Numbered from the stretch's first letter, positions 16,289 through 25,773 are shown. The stretch is 64,000 bases of DNA from Parahaliea maris (GCF_008064665.1 NZ_VRZA01000008.1:150111-214110), one strand, 5' to 3'. Translations and numbers: made by a program. The notes: generated from the letters alone by a model not told the origin.

Positions 16289-17815
16289 ATGCATATTCTC
16301 GAGAAACCGGGCAGCCGGACGAAGAAAGGACTTCCCGAACCTGACACCGTGGAACTCGGACAGAATCAGGAAAATCAGTCCACCGGGAGACTGTCAGAAA
16401 TCTTTCGCCCGGGACTGGGTGGCCAGTTGGTTCTCGCGATACTCTTTGTAAGCATAGTCAACATCGTGGCAATGGGTTTCGCGACACGCGTAGGTTTTGA
16501 CCGCGGGTTTATCGATTATCTGAATGAGCGTGGGGTAGCGAAACTTGATGCGTTGGTCCCCCTCATGGCCGATGAGTATCGGAACAACGGCGACTGGAGT
16601 TACCTGCTCTCTTCGCCCCAGCATTGGTTCGAGTTAATGGGGCTCCCCGGCCAGGATCGAAGCGCGCCGCCACCGCAGACTGCGACACCCGTCCAGGGCC
16701 TGAAAAATGTCGATACGACGGGTACCGGGTTACGTATCGCGCTGCTGGACGGGGACCGGCGTTTCATCATTGGCTTCCTTGAAGGTGATTTCAATACCGT
16801 TGAACGTGCTATAAAAGTTGACGGAGATACTGTCGGCTGGCTGGTTTACGCGCCCTCCAATGAGGCAATCACCGATGCGGATTTAAGGTTCAAGAAAGAT
16901 CAGGACCAGATCATGATGCTCACCGGTTTATCCGCCGTTGTCATCGCCGCCGCCCTCGCCGTCTTGCTATCTGGAAAATTCATAAGAAAATTACGGCCTG
17001 TTAGAACTGCAGTTGGGGAACTCGCAAGTGGAAACTACAAATTGCGACTAGCGGTGGATTCCAACGACGAGATCGCCGAGCTCTCGGCCGATGTCAATCA
17101 CCTGGCCATGGTGTTGCAGCGAAATGAATCTGTCAGGCGAAACCTTATGGGAGACCTTTCCCATGAACTTAGAACCCCCATTGCCATCCTGCAAGCAGAA
17201 CTGGAGTCTATACATGACGGTGTTCAGACCCCAAGTGAAGAATCGCTACGCTCGTTACTGACAGAGGTGAAGACGCTTGGGTTGCTGGTAGAAGATGTCT
17301 ACGAAGTCTCTTCGAGTGATGCTGGTGCTCTCAGCTATCGAATGCACCCTGTCGACATTGGGGAAATCCTTGACTGTACCGTTCGCGCATTTGAAAACCG
17401 CCGCAATCAGAGAAAAATTGAACTTGAGTTTTCAGCCTGTAGTGGGCCACTTGTTGTTCAGGGAGACGATGGCAGGATCAATCAGCTTTTTAACAACCTG
17501 ATTGAAAACTCGATGCGTTATACCTACACAGGTGGCAAGTTGAAGATCCATTGCCAGTCAGACTCCCAGAACGCTATTGTGGTATTTGAAGACTCCGCCC
17601 CCGGTGTGCCTGAAAATTTATTGGCAAGTTTGTTCGAGCGCTCCTTCATGGCCATGCAGCGTGTCGATAGTGCCGGCAAAGGCAATGGACTTGGCCTGGC
17701 CATTTGCAAGAATATTGTTGAAGCCCATCGAGGGCGCATCACGGCAGAGCCTTCAAGCCTGGAAGGCTTGAAGGTCACTGTATCGTTACCACTCGCAGAT
17801 ATTACATCCAGGTAG
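16289..17815 (+). CDS. baeS: BaeS-like sensor histidine kinase
   Basis: 508 residues, inner-membrane sensor. TM1 is at about 46-65. The following FDRGFIDYLNERGVAKLDAL closely resembles BaeS of enterobacteria. A periplasmic sensor domain (about 70-208) contains an SAPPPQTATP stretch. TM2 is at about 210-229 and the HAMP domain at about 230-280. In the HisKA domain, GDLSHELRTPIAIL places the phospho-accepting His at about 292. The ATPase domain has N box NQLFNNLIENSMRYT, then GKGNGLGLAICKNIVEAHRG. BaeS senses envelope stress, including aromatic and metal compounds, and controls RND pumps in characterised bacteria; the RND operon downstream supports the same role here. The gene stops one base before the alternative TTG start of the regulator, so the two are co-transcribed. 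The N-terminal 40 residues before TM1 are longer than usual. Confidence 0.88.
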   Translation: MHILEKPGSRTKKGLPEPDTVELGQNQENQSTGRLSEIFRPGLGGQLVLAILFVSIVNIVAMGFATRVGFDRGFIDYLNERGVAKLDALVPLMADEYRNNGDWSYLLSSPQHWFELMGLPGQDRSAPPPQTATPVQGLKNVDTTGTGLRIALLDGDRRFIIGFLEGDFNTVERAIKVDGDTVGWLVYAPSNEAITDADLRFKKDQDQIMMLTGLSAVVIAAALAVLLSGKFIRKLRPVRTAVGELASGNYKLRLAVDSNDEIAELSADVNHLAMVLQRNESVRRNLMGDLSHELRTPIAILQAELESIHDGVQTPSEESLRSLLTEVKTLGLLVEDVYEVSSSDAGALSYRMHPVDIGEILDCTVRAFENRRNQRKIELEFSACSGPLVVQGDDGRINQLFNNLIENSMRYTYTGGKLKIHCQSDSQNAIVVFEDSAPGVPENLLASLFERSFMAMQRVDSAGKGNGLGLAICKNIVEAHRGRITAEPSSLEGLKVTVSLPLADITSR

Positions 17816-17824
17816 TTGGGAGCT

Positions 17825-18505
17825 ATGATCACTAACGGAGTTCTGGTACTGGTTGTCGAGGACGAGGAAAAGTTAGCCAATGTTGTAGTCAAGTATCTCG
17901 AGGCCAACAACTATAAGGCGCATTGGGAGATGTTCGGAGAAAAGGCCGTCGAAGCGGCGCAAAAACTGTCTCCGGCATTGATCGTTCTCGACCTCAATCT
18001 GCCTGACATAGACGGCCTGGAGGTCTGCAAGCGAATCCGCGAGTTCAGTACTGCACCGATCATCATGCTGACGGCAAGGACTGAGGAGATTCAAAAAGTG
18101 TTGGGCCTGGATGCCGGTGCCGATGACTACGTCACCAAACCCTTTAGCCCTGGCGAACTGATGGCTCGCATAAGAGCCATGCTAAGAAGGCTCCAATGGC
18201 CGGAAGAAAAGCCCATAATCCCCGGGCTGGTCATGAATGCGGAGACCTACAAGGCGAACTTTGACGGCAAGAATCTCAACCTCACGCCGGTGGAATTTCG
18301 CTTGCTTGCGACGCTGTTGCAATCTCCCGGGAGAATCTACTCCCGGTCCCAGCTTCTGGACACGATATACGACGATTACCGCGATACAACCGACCGGGCT
18401 ATTGACAGCCATATCCGCAATTTGCGAGGAAAGCTACGAAAGTTGAGCCCTGACGACGAACTGATTCGATCTGTGTACGGTGTCGGTTACAAGATTGATA
18501 TCTGA
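17825..18505 (+). CDS. baeR: BaeR-like OmpR-family response regulator
   Basis: About 226 residues. The receiver domain (VLVLVVEDEEKLANVVVKYLEANNY) has its phospho-acceptor Asp in LIVLDLNLPDIDGL and the conserved Lys in DDYVTKPFSPGEL. A C-terminal winged helix (LNLTPVEFRLLATLLQSPGRIYSRSQLLDTIYDDYRDTTDRAIDSHIRNLRGKL) is of the OmpR/PhoB type. ATG 17825 is chosen; a TTG at 17816, directly after the kinase stop, is in frame and could also serve because the GGGAG near 17819 is very close to the ATG. It is expected to activate the PepSY/RND genes downstream, like BaeR controlling mdt pumps. Confidence 0.88.
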   Translation: MITNGVLVLVVEDEEKLANVVVKYLEANNYKAHWEMFGEKAVEAAQKLSPALIVLDLNLPDIDGLEVCKRIREFSTAPIIMLTARTEEIQKVLGLDAGADDYVTKPFSPGELMARIRAMLRRLQWPEEKPIIPGLVMNAETYKANFDGKNLNLTPVEFRLLATLLQSPGRIYSRSQLLDTIYDDYRDTTDRAIDSHIRNLRGKLRKLSPDDELIRSVYGVGYKIDI

Positions 18506-18560
18506 GGAACCGAATCAACCCGGGATCCGGTCCTCCATAATTACTGCACACTTCCCTCTT

Positions 18561-18589
18561 ACACTTTTCTACAATTTTCGGAAAAGTGT
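18561..18589. promoter_or_regulatory. Dyad ACACTTTTC-N11-GAAAAGTGT before PepSY/RND operon
   Basis: A perfect 9-bp inverted repeat separated by 11 bases lies in the 100-base gap between the response regulator and the PepSY gene, ending 17 bases before the GTG start. It could be an operator for the neighbouring regulator or a small hairpin. No T tract follows, so it is not a standard terminator. Confidence 0.35.
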
Positions 18590-18606
18590 TTACCTCAGGG
18601 GAGTCA

Positions 18607-19818
18607 GTGAGAAAGTTTCTATTTAATCTGCACTGGATACTGGGCATTACCCTGGGTACGCTGCTGGCGATTTCCGGGGTTACTGGCGGGCTGATGGCAT
18701 TTAAGCCCGAACTGATCGCCTGGGCCAATGGAGTCAACGAAGCACCCGAAGAACCGACTTCCCAACGACTACCCGCCGAAGTTATCTATGAACGGGTTCT
18801 GGCGCAGACCAGCGAATTCCGGCTACTCAAGCTGACACTGTACCCGGGCCGCAGCAGGTATTACCAGGCGGAATTGTTGCGCCGCGCTTCTGGTCAAAAC
18901 GCGATGGGCAGCATGCCCCAACCCGAAATGCGGCTGGTTGATCCATACACCGGCGAAGTCCTGGGTCGGTCGTCATTAGGCGCCAGCATCGAAGCCACAA
19001 TGGCCTGGTTGCAAAAAATTCACGAAGGCCACTGGTTCCGGCCCGATCACATTCTCTCCACCCCAGTCTGGACCTCAATGAGCGTAGCGGCATTCTGCCT
19101 GTACTTTGTCGTCCTGTCAGGTCTCTACCTGCGCTGGCCACGTGGGAGGTTAGCCAGAAAACCAAGCGCCTGGCTGAAGATTGACTTCCGTCTCAATGGC
19201 CGAGCCTTCCTGCGAAATCTTCACATGGTGATGGGCACAGTATTATTGCTCATCTATTTGATTGTGGCCCATACCGGGACGTTTCAGAGTACACCACTGA
19301 AGTGGTACGGACAGACTGTCAGGGACATACTGGGACAGCCGCAAGAGGACAAGCCTCCGCCTCCGCCTCCGGGCGGTCCTGCTACAACCAGCGACGTTCC
19401 CGCAATACCCGTGAATGAGGTGATACCACTCTTCACTGCCGCCAGAAACTTTACGGGCTGGCAAAAGATGGTGCTGCAACTACAGGATAACGATCCCGTT
19501 CTGTCCGGAGAGAGCGAGCGCATGACTTTCCGTATCGCTATCGACCCGGTTACTGGTGACGTCGAGAGTTCTACACTGCGTCAAAAAACGGACGAAAATT
19601 CATCATCGTTCGCACAAATGCTGGTTGAGCGCAACCAGGATATACACGAGGGAAGAATATTTGGAATTCCCGGAGTAGTCGTGATGATGACTGCGGCGTT
19701 CTCCATGCCCGTGTTCTACGTTACTGGCTGGGTGATGTACCTGCAGCGTCGCAAGCGACTGAAATCGAGTAACCGTCAGCGAAAAGGACAAGAAAAGGGC
19801 ATTGCTGCAAAGCGTTAA
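18607..19818 (+). CDS. PepSY-associated transmembrane protein
   Basis: About 403 residues from GTG 18607, chosen because CAGGGGAG precedes it and because MRKFLFNLHWILGITLGTLL is the standard opening of PepSY_TM proteins; a GTG seven codons earlier is possible. Four TM helices are expected: about 10-32 (GITLGTLLAISGVTGGLMAF), about 155-178 (VAAFCLYFVVLSGLYLRWP), about 205-225 (HMVMGTVLLLIYLIVAHTG) and about 350-370 (GIPGVVVMMTAAFSMPVFYVTGWVMYLQRR). His residues in the helices (LHWI, NLHMVMG, KIHEGH) suggest haem or metal involvement as in FsrB/PiuB-type relatives. A KPPPPPPGGPA loop occurs at about 19350-19386. PepSY_TM proteins often pair with TonB receptors in iron uptake; here it heads the efflux operon after BaeSR, so its role may be sensing or reducing in the envelope. 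Confidence 0.8.
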   Translation: MRKFLFNLHWILGITLGTLLAISGVTGGLMAFKPELIAWANGVNEAPEEPTSQRLPAEVIYERVLAQTSEFRLLKLTLYPGRSRYYQAELLRRASGQNAMGSMPQPEMRLVDPYTGEVLGRSSLGASIEATMAWLQKIHEGHWFRPDHILSTPVWTSMSVAAFCLYFVVLSGLYLRWPRGRLARKPSAWLKIDFRLNGRAFLRNLHMVMGTVLLLIYLIVAHTGTFQSTPLKWYGQTVRDILGQPQEDKPPPPPPGGPATTSDVPAIPVNEVIPLFTAARNFTGWQKMVLQLQDNDPVLSGESERMTFRIAIDPVTGDVESSTLRQKTDENSSSFAQMLVERNQDIHEGRIFGIPGVVVMMTAAFSMPVFYVTGWVMYLQRRKRLKSSNRQRKGQEKGIAAKR

Positions 19819-19848
19819 ACATGACTTACGGAAACCGGTATAAAAATA

Positions 19849-21222
19849 ATGTACCCGAGCCTACCAAGGAGAACCAGAACAGCCGGCACTGCCTTGTTGT
19901 TGACGATGCTCTCTGGCTGCTCGGCAATGACCCCGGATGACCTCGCACCGCGAGCGGAGCATGCCCTACAGAAAAAGTCGCGATGGCAGTATACCCAGCA
20001 GAACGCTGAATCAGTCGTAAGGCTCACAGACCTCATCGACATACCCGATGTTATCAAACTTGTAACTCGTTCGCTGGTGAGCAACCCCGGTCTTCAACAG
20101 GTCCGGCTTTCGATGATGAAGGCACATGCAGCGCGGGTCCGAGCTGATTCTGCGAGTGTGCCGGGCGTTTCGCTGGGAATATATAAACAACGACAGGACC
20201 GTCAGGAAAGCAACTATCTATCCACCTTGAATGTCTCCTGGGAAATCGATATCTGGCAGAAACTGGCCGACTCCAGTCGAGCTGCGCAACTGGATGTGGT
20301 GTCTTCTGAAGCAAGTTATCGTGCAGCAAGAAACGCTCTGGCGGCAGCGGTAATACGAGCATGGTTGGAATCAGTACTCAATGCGCGGCTTATTGACATA
20401 CAGACCCAAAGGCTGAATGTACTGGTCGCCAATGAGGATCTCATCACCATGCGTTACCGGTCAGGCCTCGGAGACCTGCAGTCGCTCGACGACGCTCGCA
20501 CAGCTTCAGCCAATGGACGAGCCGTGCTGGTCGAATACAAGGAAAGCTTGCAGAGAAGTCTCCGGGCACTGGCAATTCTAACGGGCGAAAGATACACAGA
20601 CCTGTCAATTTCGCTTCCCGAAGATTTCCCCAATGTGCTATTGGCTCTCTCCACAGTGCCAGAGCAGGATCTCGCATTACGACCCGACCTGCAGCAGGCA
20701 TACGCTGATATCGCTGCAGCAGATTATAGAGTCAATGTGGCTTTCAAGAACTTGCTCCCGAGCCTGAGCCTGACCGGGACGTATGGGGACACTGGTCGCG
20801 ATCTCGGGGATGTGCTGTTTGACAGTTCGGCCTGGAGCTTACTGGCTGGTATAACAGGACCAATTTTCAATGGAGGGCAGTTAAGTTCCGATCTGGAAAC
20901 TGCAGAGCTTACAGCGGAACAGGCACTTTGGGCGTACCAGGAAAGACTGCTAACGGCAGTACAGGAAGTTAACGATGCACTGGGTAGTGAACAATCGCTA
21001 CAGGGGCAGTTACAGCATGTTGAACAGGCCCTCCTGTTTGCTGAACGAAGTCTGATCAATTATCAACAAAAATACCGCAATGGTCTCGTGGATATCCTGG
21101 ACTTGCTGCTTGTTCAGCAGACCGCTTTCAATCTTCAGGAACGCAGGGCGCAGCTCCGTTTTCAGCGACTGTCAAATCGGGTTGATCTGGGATTGGCTCT
21201 GGGGCTTGCGGCGTCAGAATGA
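19849..21222 (+). CDS. Outer membrane factor (TolC/NodT-type) lipoprotein of RND efflux system
   Basis: 457 residues with a lipoprotein signal (LLLTMLSGCSAM; lipid-accepting Cys near 24). Two repeated helical halves have the usual OEP pattern: LVTRSLVSNPGLQQVRLSMMKAHAARVRADSASVPGVSLG and AYADIAAADYRVNVAFKNLLPSLSLTGTYG, each leading into barrel strands (SWEIDIWQKLADSSRAAQLD; GITGPIFNGGQLSSDLETAEL). The final YRNGLVDILDLLLVQQTAF is typical of NodT/OprM proteins. It forms the outer-membrane channel for the pump encoded by the next two genes. Its stop overlaps the next start (ATGA), so translation is coupled. Confidence 0.9.
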   Translation: MYPSLPRRTRTAGTALLLTMLSGCSAMTPDDLAPRAEHALQKKSRWQYTQQNAESVVRLTDLIDIPDVIKLVTRSLVSNPGLQQVRLSMMKAHAARVRADSASVPGVSLGIYKQRQDRQESNYLSTLNVSWEIDIWQKLADSSRAAQLDVVSSEASYRAARNALAAAVIRAWLESVLNARLIDIQTQRLNVLVANEDLITMRYRSGLGDLQSLDDARTASANGRAVLVEYKESLQRSLRALAILTGERYTDLSISLPEDFPNVLLALSTVPEQDLALRPDLQQAYADIAAADYRVNVAFKNLLPSLSLTGTYGDTGRDLGDVLFDSSAWSLLAGITGPIFNGGQLSSDLETAELTAEQALWAYQERLLTAVQEVNDALGSEQSLQGQLQHVEQALLFAERSLINYQQKYRNGLVDILDLLLVQQTAFNLQERRAQLRFQRLSNRVDLGLALGLAASE

Positions 21223-22391
21223 ATCGCGTATCAATGTCCCGCAATCAGCAATACCTCGCCTTCATAATTGGCGCGCTGGTTCTTACATACTTTGCGTTGT
21301 CTGGCTCGAAAATACCAACAGAGTCGCCTCCCTCGCGGCCTGGAATCGGCGCTCAGATGGACGGGGTTCTTCTCGAGGTTGGGGTAATTCCAGTGGAGTC
21401 CGCTAGCTATTACGGCAAAGTCAAGGGCTTTGGAGAAGCGCTCCCCCGAGACAAGCTGAGCCTTAAAGCGGAGGTCAGCGGGCGGGTGTTAAGCCTTCCC
21501 GACAATTTTGCAACCGGGATAACCGTCAGGAAGGGCGATCTGCTCGCCCTGGTGGACAGTACCGATTACAAGTACGAACTTGCCGTTGCACGATCTTCTG
21601 TTGTTGCCGCGGAGTTGTCATTAACGGAAGAACAGCGACTCGCCCGTCAGGCGCGAGCAGAATGGCAGAGTTCCGGACTGGAAGGAGAGCCAGACCCGCT
21701 GGTACTGCGAACGCTGCAGCTTGAATCCGCTGAAGCATCTCTCGAGCAGGCACAGAGACGGGTGGATCGGGCAAATCGCGACCTGCAAAACACCCAAATA
21801 ACGGCTCCATTTGATGCGCTTATCATCAGCCGCGATGTGCAACCCGGTAGTTACCTCCAGGTCGGTTCACAGTTAGGCGTATTGTACGGGGTTGAGCGCC
21901 TGGAAGTTAGCGTCCCTTTGTCCGCTGACCAGTGGTCAATCTTTGGGGATTCCGGGAATATCGCCTTGGACAGTGTGATTGCGAGCCTGGCCAGCGTCGA
22001 AGATAATAAACGGTGGTCTGGACGTGTTGTTCGTGTAGAGCAGCACGTGAATACCGAATCACGCCAACGCTCCCTCGTAGTTGCTGTAGAAAATCCATTG
22101 ATACAAGACACCCCACTGTATCCCGGCACCTATCTCGAGGTAACCATTCAGGGGAAGCAATTCGAAAATCTGTGGCGCGTACCAGAGACGTCCATTACCC
22201 CACAAGGGGAATTGTGGTATGTGGATACCGGGCATCAACTCCGGCGCTACAAGCCCCGGATTGTCTTCCGTGCGGATGGTTATGCCTATGTTAAAGCGTT
22301 GGCTGGCGAATCAAGATCCAGGATTGTTTCACGCCCACTGACTTCCTATCTCGCGGGGGTGAAAGTGCAGCCTGTCCAGGAGGCACTATGA
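21219..22391 (+). CDS. RND efflux periplasmic adaptor (membrane fusion) protein
   Basis: 390 residues with an N-terminal anchor (QQYLAFIIGALVLTYFALSGS). After it come the half-lipoyl motif (AEVSGRVLSLPDNFATGITVRKGDLLALVDSTDYKYEL), a helical hairpin (QLESAEASLEQAQRRVDRANRDLQNTQITAPFDALIISRDVQPGSYLQVGSQ), a beta-barrel domain (SVPLSADQWSIFGDSGNIALDS) and a membrane-proximal domain. This is the standard HlyD/AcrA-type order. It joins the inner-membrane pump (22388) to the outer-membrane factor (19849). Four-base ATGA overlaps on both sides show tight translational coupling. Confidence 0.9.
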   Translation: MNRVSMSRNQQYLAFIIGALVLTYFALSGSKIPTESPPSRPGIGAQMDGVLLEVGVIPVESASYYGKVKGFGEALPRDKLSLKAEVSGRVLSLPDNFATGITVRKGDLLALVDSTDYKYELAVARSSVVAAELSLTEEQRLARQARAEWQSSGLEGEPDPLVLRTLQLESAEASLEQAQRRVDRANRDLQNTQITAPFDALIISRDVQPGSYLQVGSQLGVLYGVERLEVSVPLSADQWSIFGDSGNIALDSVIASLASVEDNKRWSGRVVRVEQHVNTESRQRSLVVAVENPLIQDTPLYPGTYLEVTIQGKQFENLWRVPETSITPQGELWYVDTGHQLRRYKPRIVFRADGYAYVKALAGESRSRIVSRPLTSYLAGVKVQPVQEAL

Positions 22392-25300
22392 GCGCTATCC
22401 GATCCCAGGATCCACGTCCGGTCGAAATATACCGCCGAGCTGGCATTATTGCATGGTTTGCCTCAAATCCCATCGCTGCCAATCTGCTTATGCTCACAGC
22501 TATCATCGCAGGACTACTCTCTCTCGGAGTTATCAGAAAAGAAGCCTTCCCTTCGGCACCAGCAGACCGGATTACAGTTTCAGTAAATTTTGATACGGGG
22601 TCGACACCCGAAATCGCCGAAGAGGGTATTGCACTCAAAGTGGAGGAGGCTCTTGAAGAAGTCCCCGGCATCAAAAGCATAACCTCCCAGTCCAGCAGCC
22701 GAGGCAGCACCGTCACCATCGAAAAGTTGAGTGATTACGATCTTGACCAACTCCTGCAGGATGTAAAAAGTCAGGTCGATGCGATTAACACATTCCCCAC
22801 CTCAGCCAACAAACCAGTTGTTGCCAAGCAAAGACGTCAGCAGCATGTACTGTGGGTTCAGGTATTTGGCGACTCGGATCGCGAAACGCTCCAGACCCTC
22901 GCAGAGCGTATCAAGAGCGACCTGCTGGAAATGCCGGATGTGAGTAACATCACATTTACCGGAAAAGCCGAACCCATGATGCAGATTGAGATCGATCGCG
23001 GCCGCCTGCAGTCCTATGGTCTTACCATTGACGATATATCCAGAGCAATTAACGCGGAATCCTCGGCCTCACCCAGTACCAGTTTGCGCAACGCGCAAGG
23101 CGTAGTGCGCCTGACGACAACAGAGCTGGCTTCCACAATCTCCGAGTTTTCGCACATCCCACTGATAACGAATGCCAAGGGAACCGTTATTACACTCGGC
23201 GACATAGCAGAGTTGAAGGATGGATTCAACGACGAAGCACTCGTCCTCGCTCGCTATAACGGTGAAAACAGCATCGGTATAGAACTGCTGATTGGCGAGG
23301 ATGGCGACATAATCCGAATTGCAGACCAGGGCATGGCTATCGTTGAGAAATGGCAAACCAGTGGTCTTGTACCGGAAGGCGTGAAAATTGTCGCCTGGTA
23401 TGACCGGAGTCAGTTCATCATTGAACGTCTTACTCTACTTACCAAGAATGGACTTGGGGGGATTGCCCTGGTCTTTATCATACTCGCGCTATTTCTTAAC
23501 ATCAGGGTCGCCTTCTGGGTCGCAGCAGGTCTACCGTTCATATTTCTCGGTACGCTGTTTTTCATGACAGATAGTTTTGTCGGGATCACCATCAACGAAA
23601 TGAGCACCTTCGGGTTCATCATGGCGCTCGGTATCGTTGTAGACGATGCCGTCGTGGTTGGAGAAAGTGTCTACACCACTCGACGTATTGAGGGCGACAG
23701 CCTGCAGAGCACTATCCAGGGCGTTCATCGTGTGGCGGTCCCAACGCTTATTGGTGTAATGACTACAGTAGCTGCGTTCGTTTGCCTGTCGCAGGTCGAG
23801 GGAATCCTCGGACGCATATATTCCCAGTTCGGCATAGTAGTCGCTATCTGTCTAATGCTGTCTGTTGTCGAATCAAAACTCATCCTGCCAGCTCACCTCG
23901 CGCACCTTGACACTCACCGCAAGGAGCATGAAGGGAAGACCGGATTTCTGGCGCGCTTGCAAAACGCCGCCGATAGAGGCTTGACCTGGTTTAATCACAA
24001 TATTTACCGGGTGATCATCAAAAAGTCAGTGCAACACCGCTATATGGTGATTGGCGCATTCCTCTCTGTATTGATCGCAGTACTGAGTATGCCCTTCACG
24101 GGCGCTGTCCGCATTGGCTTTTTTCCAGCGATTCAGGACGACGTCATACGGGCTAACCTGGCTATGCAGAACGACGTCAGTTTTGGCCAAACAAGAAAAA
24201 ACCTGCTGCGGCTCGAGGCAGCAGCCCGGTTGGCCGATAAGGAGCTGCGTGGAAATACTGATCAATCAGCCATTAGTAGTATGCAAGTGGCAGCAACCAG
24301 CGATCAGGCGGGTTCGATTGAGGTAGAGTTACAAAAAGGAGGGCCCTACCAAAGTAACGAGTTTGCTGACAGATGGCGCCAACTTTCCGGATTTCCGGAA
24401 GGTACTCGCCAATTGAGAATTATGGCGATTCGTATGCCGGTTGAAAATCTACGAATCGAGCTCAAATCCTGGAGTGTAGATTCGGCTACAGCTGCGGGCA
24501 TGGATCTCAAGGGCTATCTGGAACAGCGCCAGGGTGTCAGCGGAATAGACGACAACCTGAGTGGCGGTGAGGCGCGCATGCGCTTCAAGCTCACCGAGTT
24601 AGGTCGTGCAATGGGACTGGATATGAGCGATCTTTCCAGCCAACTGCTGCAATCCTTCGGAGGGGGCGTAACACAGAAATTTCAGCGCGGTAAAGATGAA
24701 GTCAGGGTCAGGGTCAGCTTTCCGGATAACCAGCGTCAGACGCTGGATGACGTATTAAAGGCCCAGATATCAACCCCGGATGGCAGAACGATTCCTATAA
24801 ATTCCGTTGTTTCGGTGCTCCCGGAGATTGCACCACAGGATATTACCAGGATCGATGGACTCCGCTCGGTCTATATTAGTGGTGTAGTAGACAAAGAGCT
24901 AGTGACTCCCGATGAGTTGGTATCAGAGCTAAAATCGACAATTATCCCGGATCTACGGCGCCGGTATCCCGATTTGATCGTGCGGTTCAGTGGAGAGGCA
25001 GAGCAGCAGAGGGAGACGACAGATTCAATGGAGCGGGTGTTCGCTATCACCATGTTGATTATCTACGCTCTGTTGGCGGTTCCGCTTCGGTCTTATATTC
25101 AGCCTCTGCTAATCATGACGGCCATACCTTTTGGTCTTGTCGGCGCTGTGCTGGGTCATTGGTTTCATGGACTAACACTGAGTGTCCTTTCGCTAAATGG
25201 AGTTCTGGCACTCAGTGGCGTAGTGGTGAATGACAGTTTGCTTCTGGTCAGTCGGTTCAACCAATTGATCGAAGAGGGGTTGGCCGTAAAGGACGCAATC

Positions 25301-25591
25301 GTAGAAGCCTGCACAAATAGACTCCGCGCGGTACTGTTGACATCGGTTACGACCTTTGCAGGGCTGGCACCGTTATTGTCAGAGACAACGCTGTCTGCCC
25401 AGTTTCTCATCCCGGCGGCTGCGGCACTGGCGTACGGAATCCTCTTTGCAACGGGAATAACGCTAGTACTGGTCCCTTGCCTGCTACAAATACAGGAGGA
25501 CGCGAAATCCTATTTAGTCAAGCGACCAAAATCCGGGGTAGATAATCCGGCGGTCCAAAATGCTCGCGCTGCAAAGACCGGACTTATCTGA
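22388..25591 (+). CDS. RND-family efflux permease (AcrB/MdtC-like)
   Basis: 1067 residues, about the AcrB length. TM1 is in IIAWFASNPIAANLLMLTAIIAGLLSLG. Two large periplasmic loops follow, with porter repeats (SDYDLDQLLQDVKSQVDAI; GLTIDDISRAINAESSASPS). TM4 contains the proton-relay pair in GIVVDDAVVVGESVYTTRR. The second half repeats the plan (RVFAITMLIIYALLAVPLRSYIQP; LSGVVVNDSLLLVSRFNQL). It is a proton-driven exporter of hydrophobic or toxic compounds. Adjacent BaeSR-like regulators and an aromatic-catabolic region suggest it protects against phenolic substrates or intermediates; the substrate is inference. Confidence 0.93.
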   Translation: MSAIRSQDPRPVEIYRRAGIIAWFASNPIAANLLMLTAIIAGLLSLGVIRKEAFPSAPADRITVSVNFDTGSTPEIAEEGIALKVEEALEEVPGIKSITSQSSSRGSTVTIEKLSDYDLDQLLQDVKSQVDAINTFPTSANKPVVAKQRRQQHVLWVQVFGDSDRETLQTLAERIKSDLLEMPDVSNITFTGKAEPMMQIEIDRGRLQSYGLTIDDISRAINAESSASPSTSLRNAQGVVRLTTTELASTISEFSHIPLITNAKGTVITLGDIAELKDGFNDEALVLARYNGENSIGIELLIGEDGDIIRIADQGMAIVEKWQTSGLVPEGVKIVAWYDRSQFIIERLTLLTKNGLGGIALVFIILALFLNIRVAFWVAAGLPFIFLGTLFFMTDSFVGITINEMSTFGFIMALGIVVDDAVVVGESVYTTRRIEGDSLQSTIQGVHRVAVPTLIGVMTTVAAFVCLSQVEGILGRIYSQFGIVVAICLMLSVVESKLILPAHLAHLDTHRKEHEGKTGFLARLQNAADRGLTWFNHNIYRVIIKKSVQHRYMVIGAFLSVLIAVLSMPFTGAVRIGFFPAIQDDVIRANLAMQNDVSFGQTRKNLLRLEAAARLADKELRGNTDQSAISSMQVAATSDQAGSIEVELQKGGPYQSNEFADRWRQLSGFPEGTRQLRIMAIRMPVENLRIELKSWSVDSATAAGMDLKGYLEQRQGVSGIDDNLSGGEARMRFKLTELGRAMGLDMSDLSSQLLQSFGGGVTQKFQRGKDEVRVRVSFPDNQRQTLDDVLKAQISTPDGRTIPINSVVSVLPEIAPQDITRIDGLRSVYISGVVDKELVTPDELVSELKSTIIPDLRRRYPDLIVRFSGEAEQQRETTDSMERVFAITMLIIYALLAVPLRSYIQPLLIMTAIPFGLVGAVLGHWFHGLTLSVLSLNGVLALSGVVVNDSLLLVSRFNQLIEEGLAVKDAIVEACTNRLRAVLLTSVTTFAGLAPLLSETTLSAQFLIPAAAALAYGILFATGITLVLVPCLLQIQEDAKSYLVKRPKSGVDNPAVQNARAAKTGLI

Positions 25592-25773
25592 ACAGGACGG
25601 CAACCGCACTCCGTATCCCGGTATTATACAAATCTTGCCGAATGCAAATTTCCTCCATTTTTGACAGTGAACATGAGACCACCCGTACATAAATCAGGCT
25701 AATTCAGGGCGAACGGATTATTGATCACCGTTTGCCGCCAAAATACGTTTTTCCAGGTCAATGAGGTCAAGTC

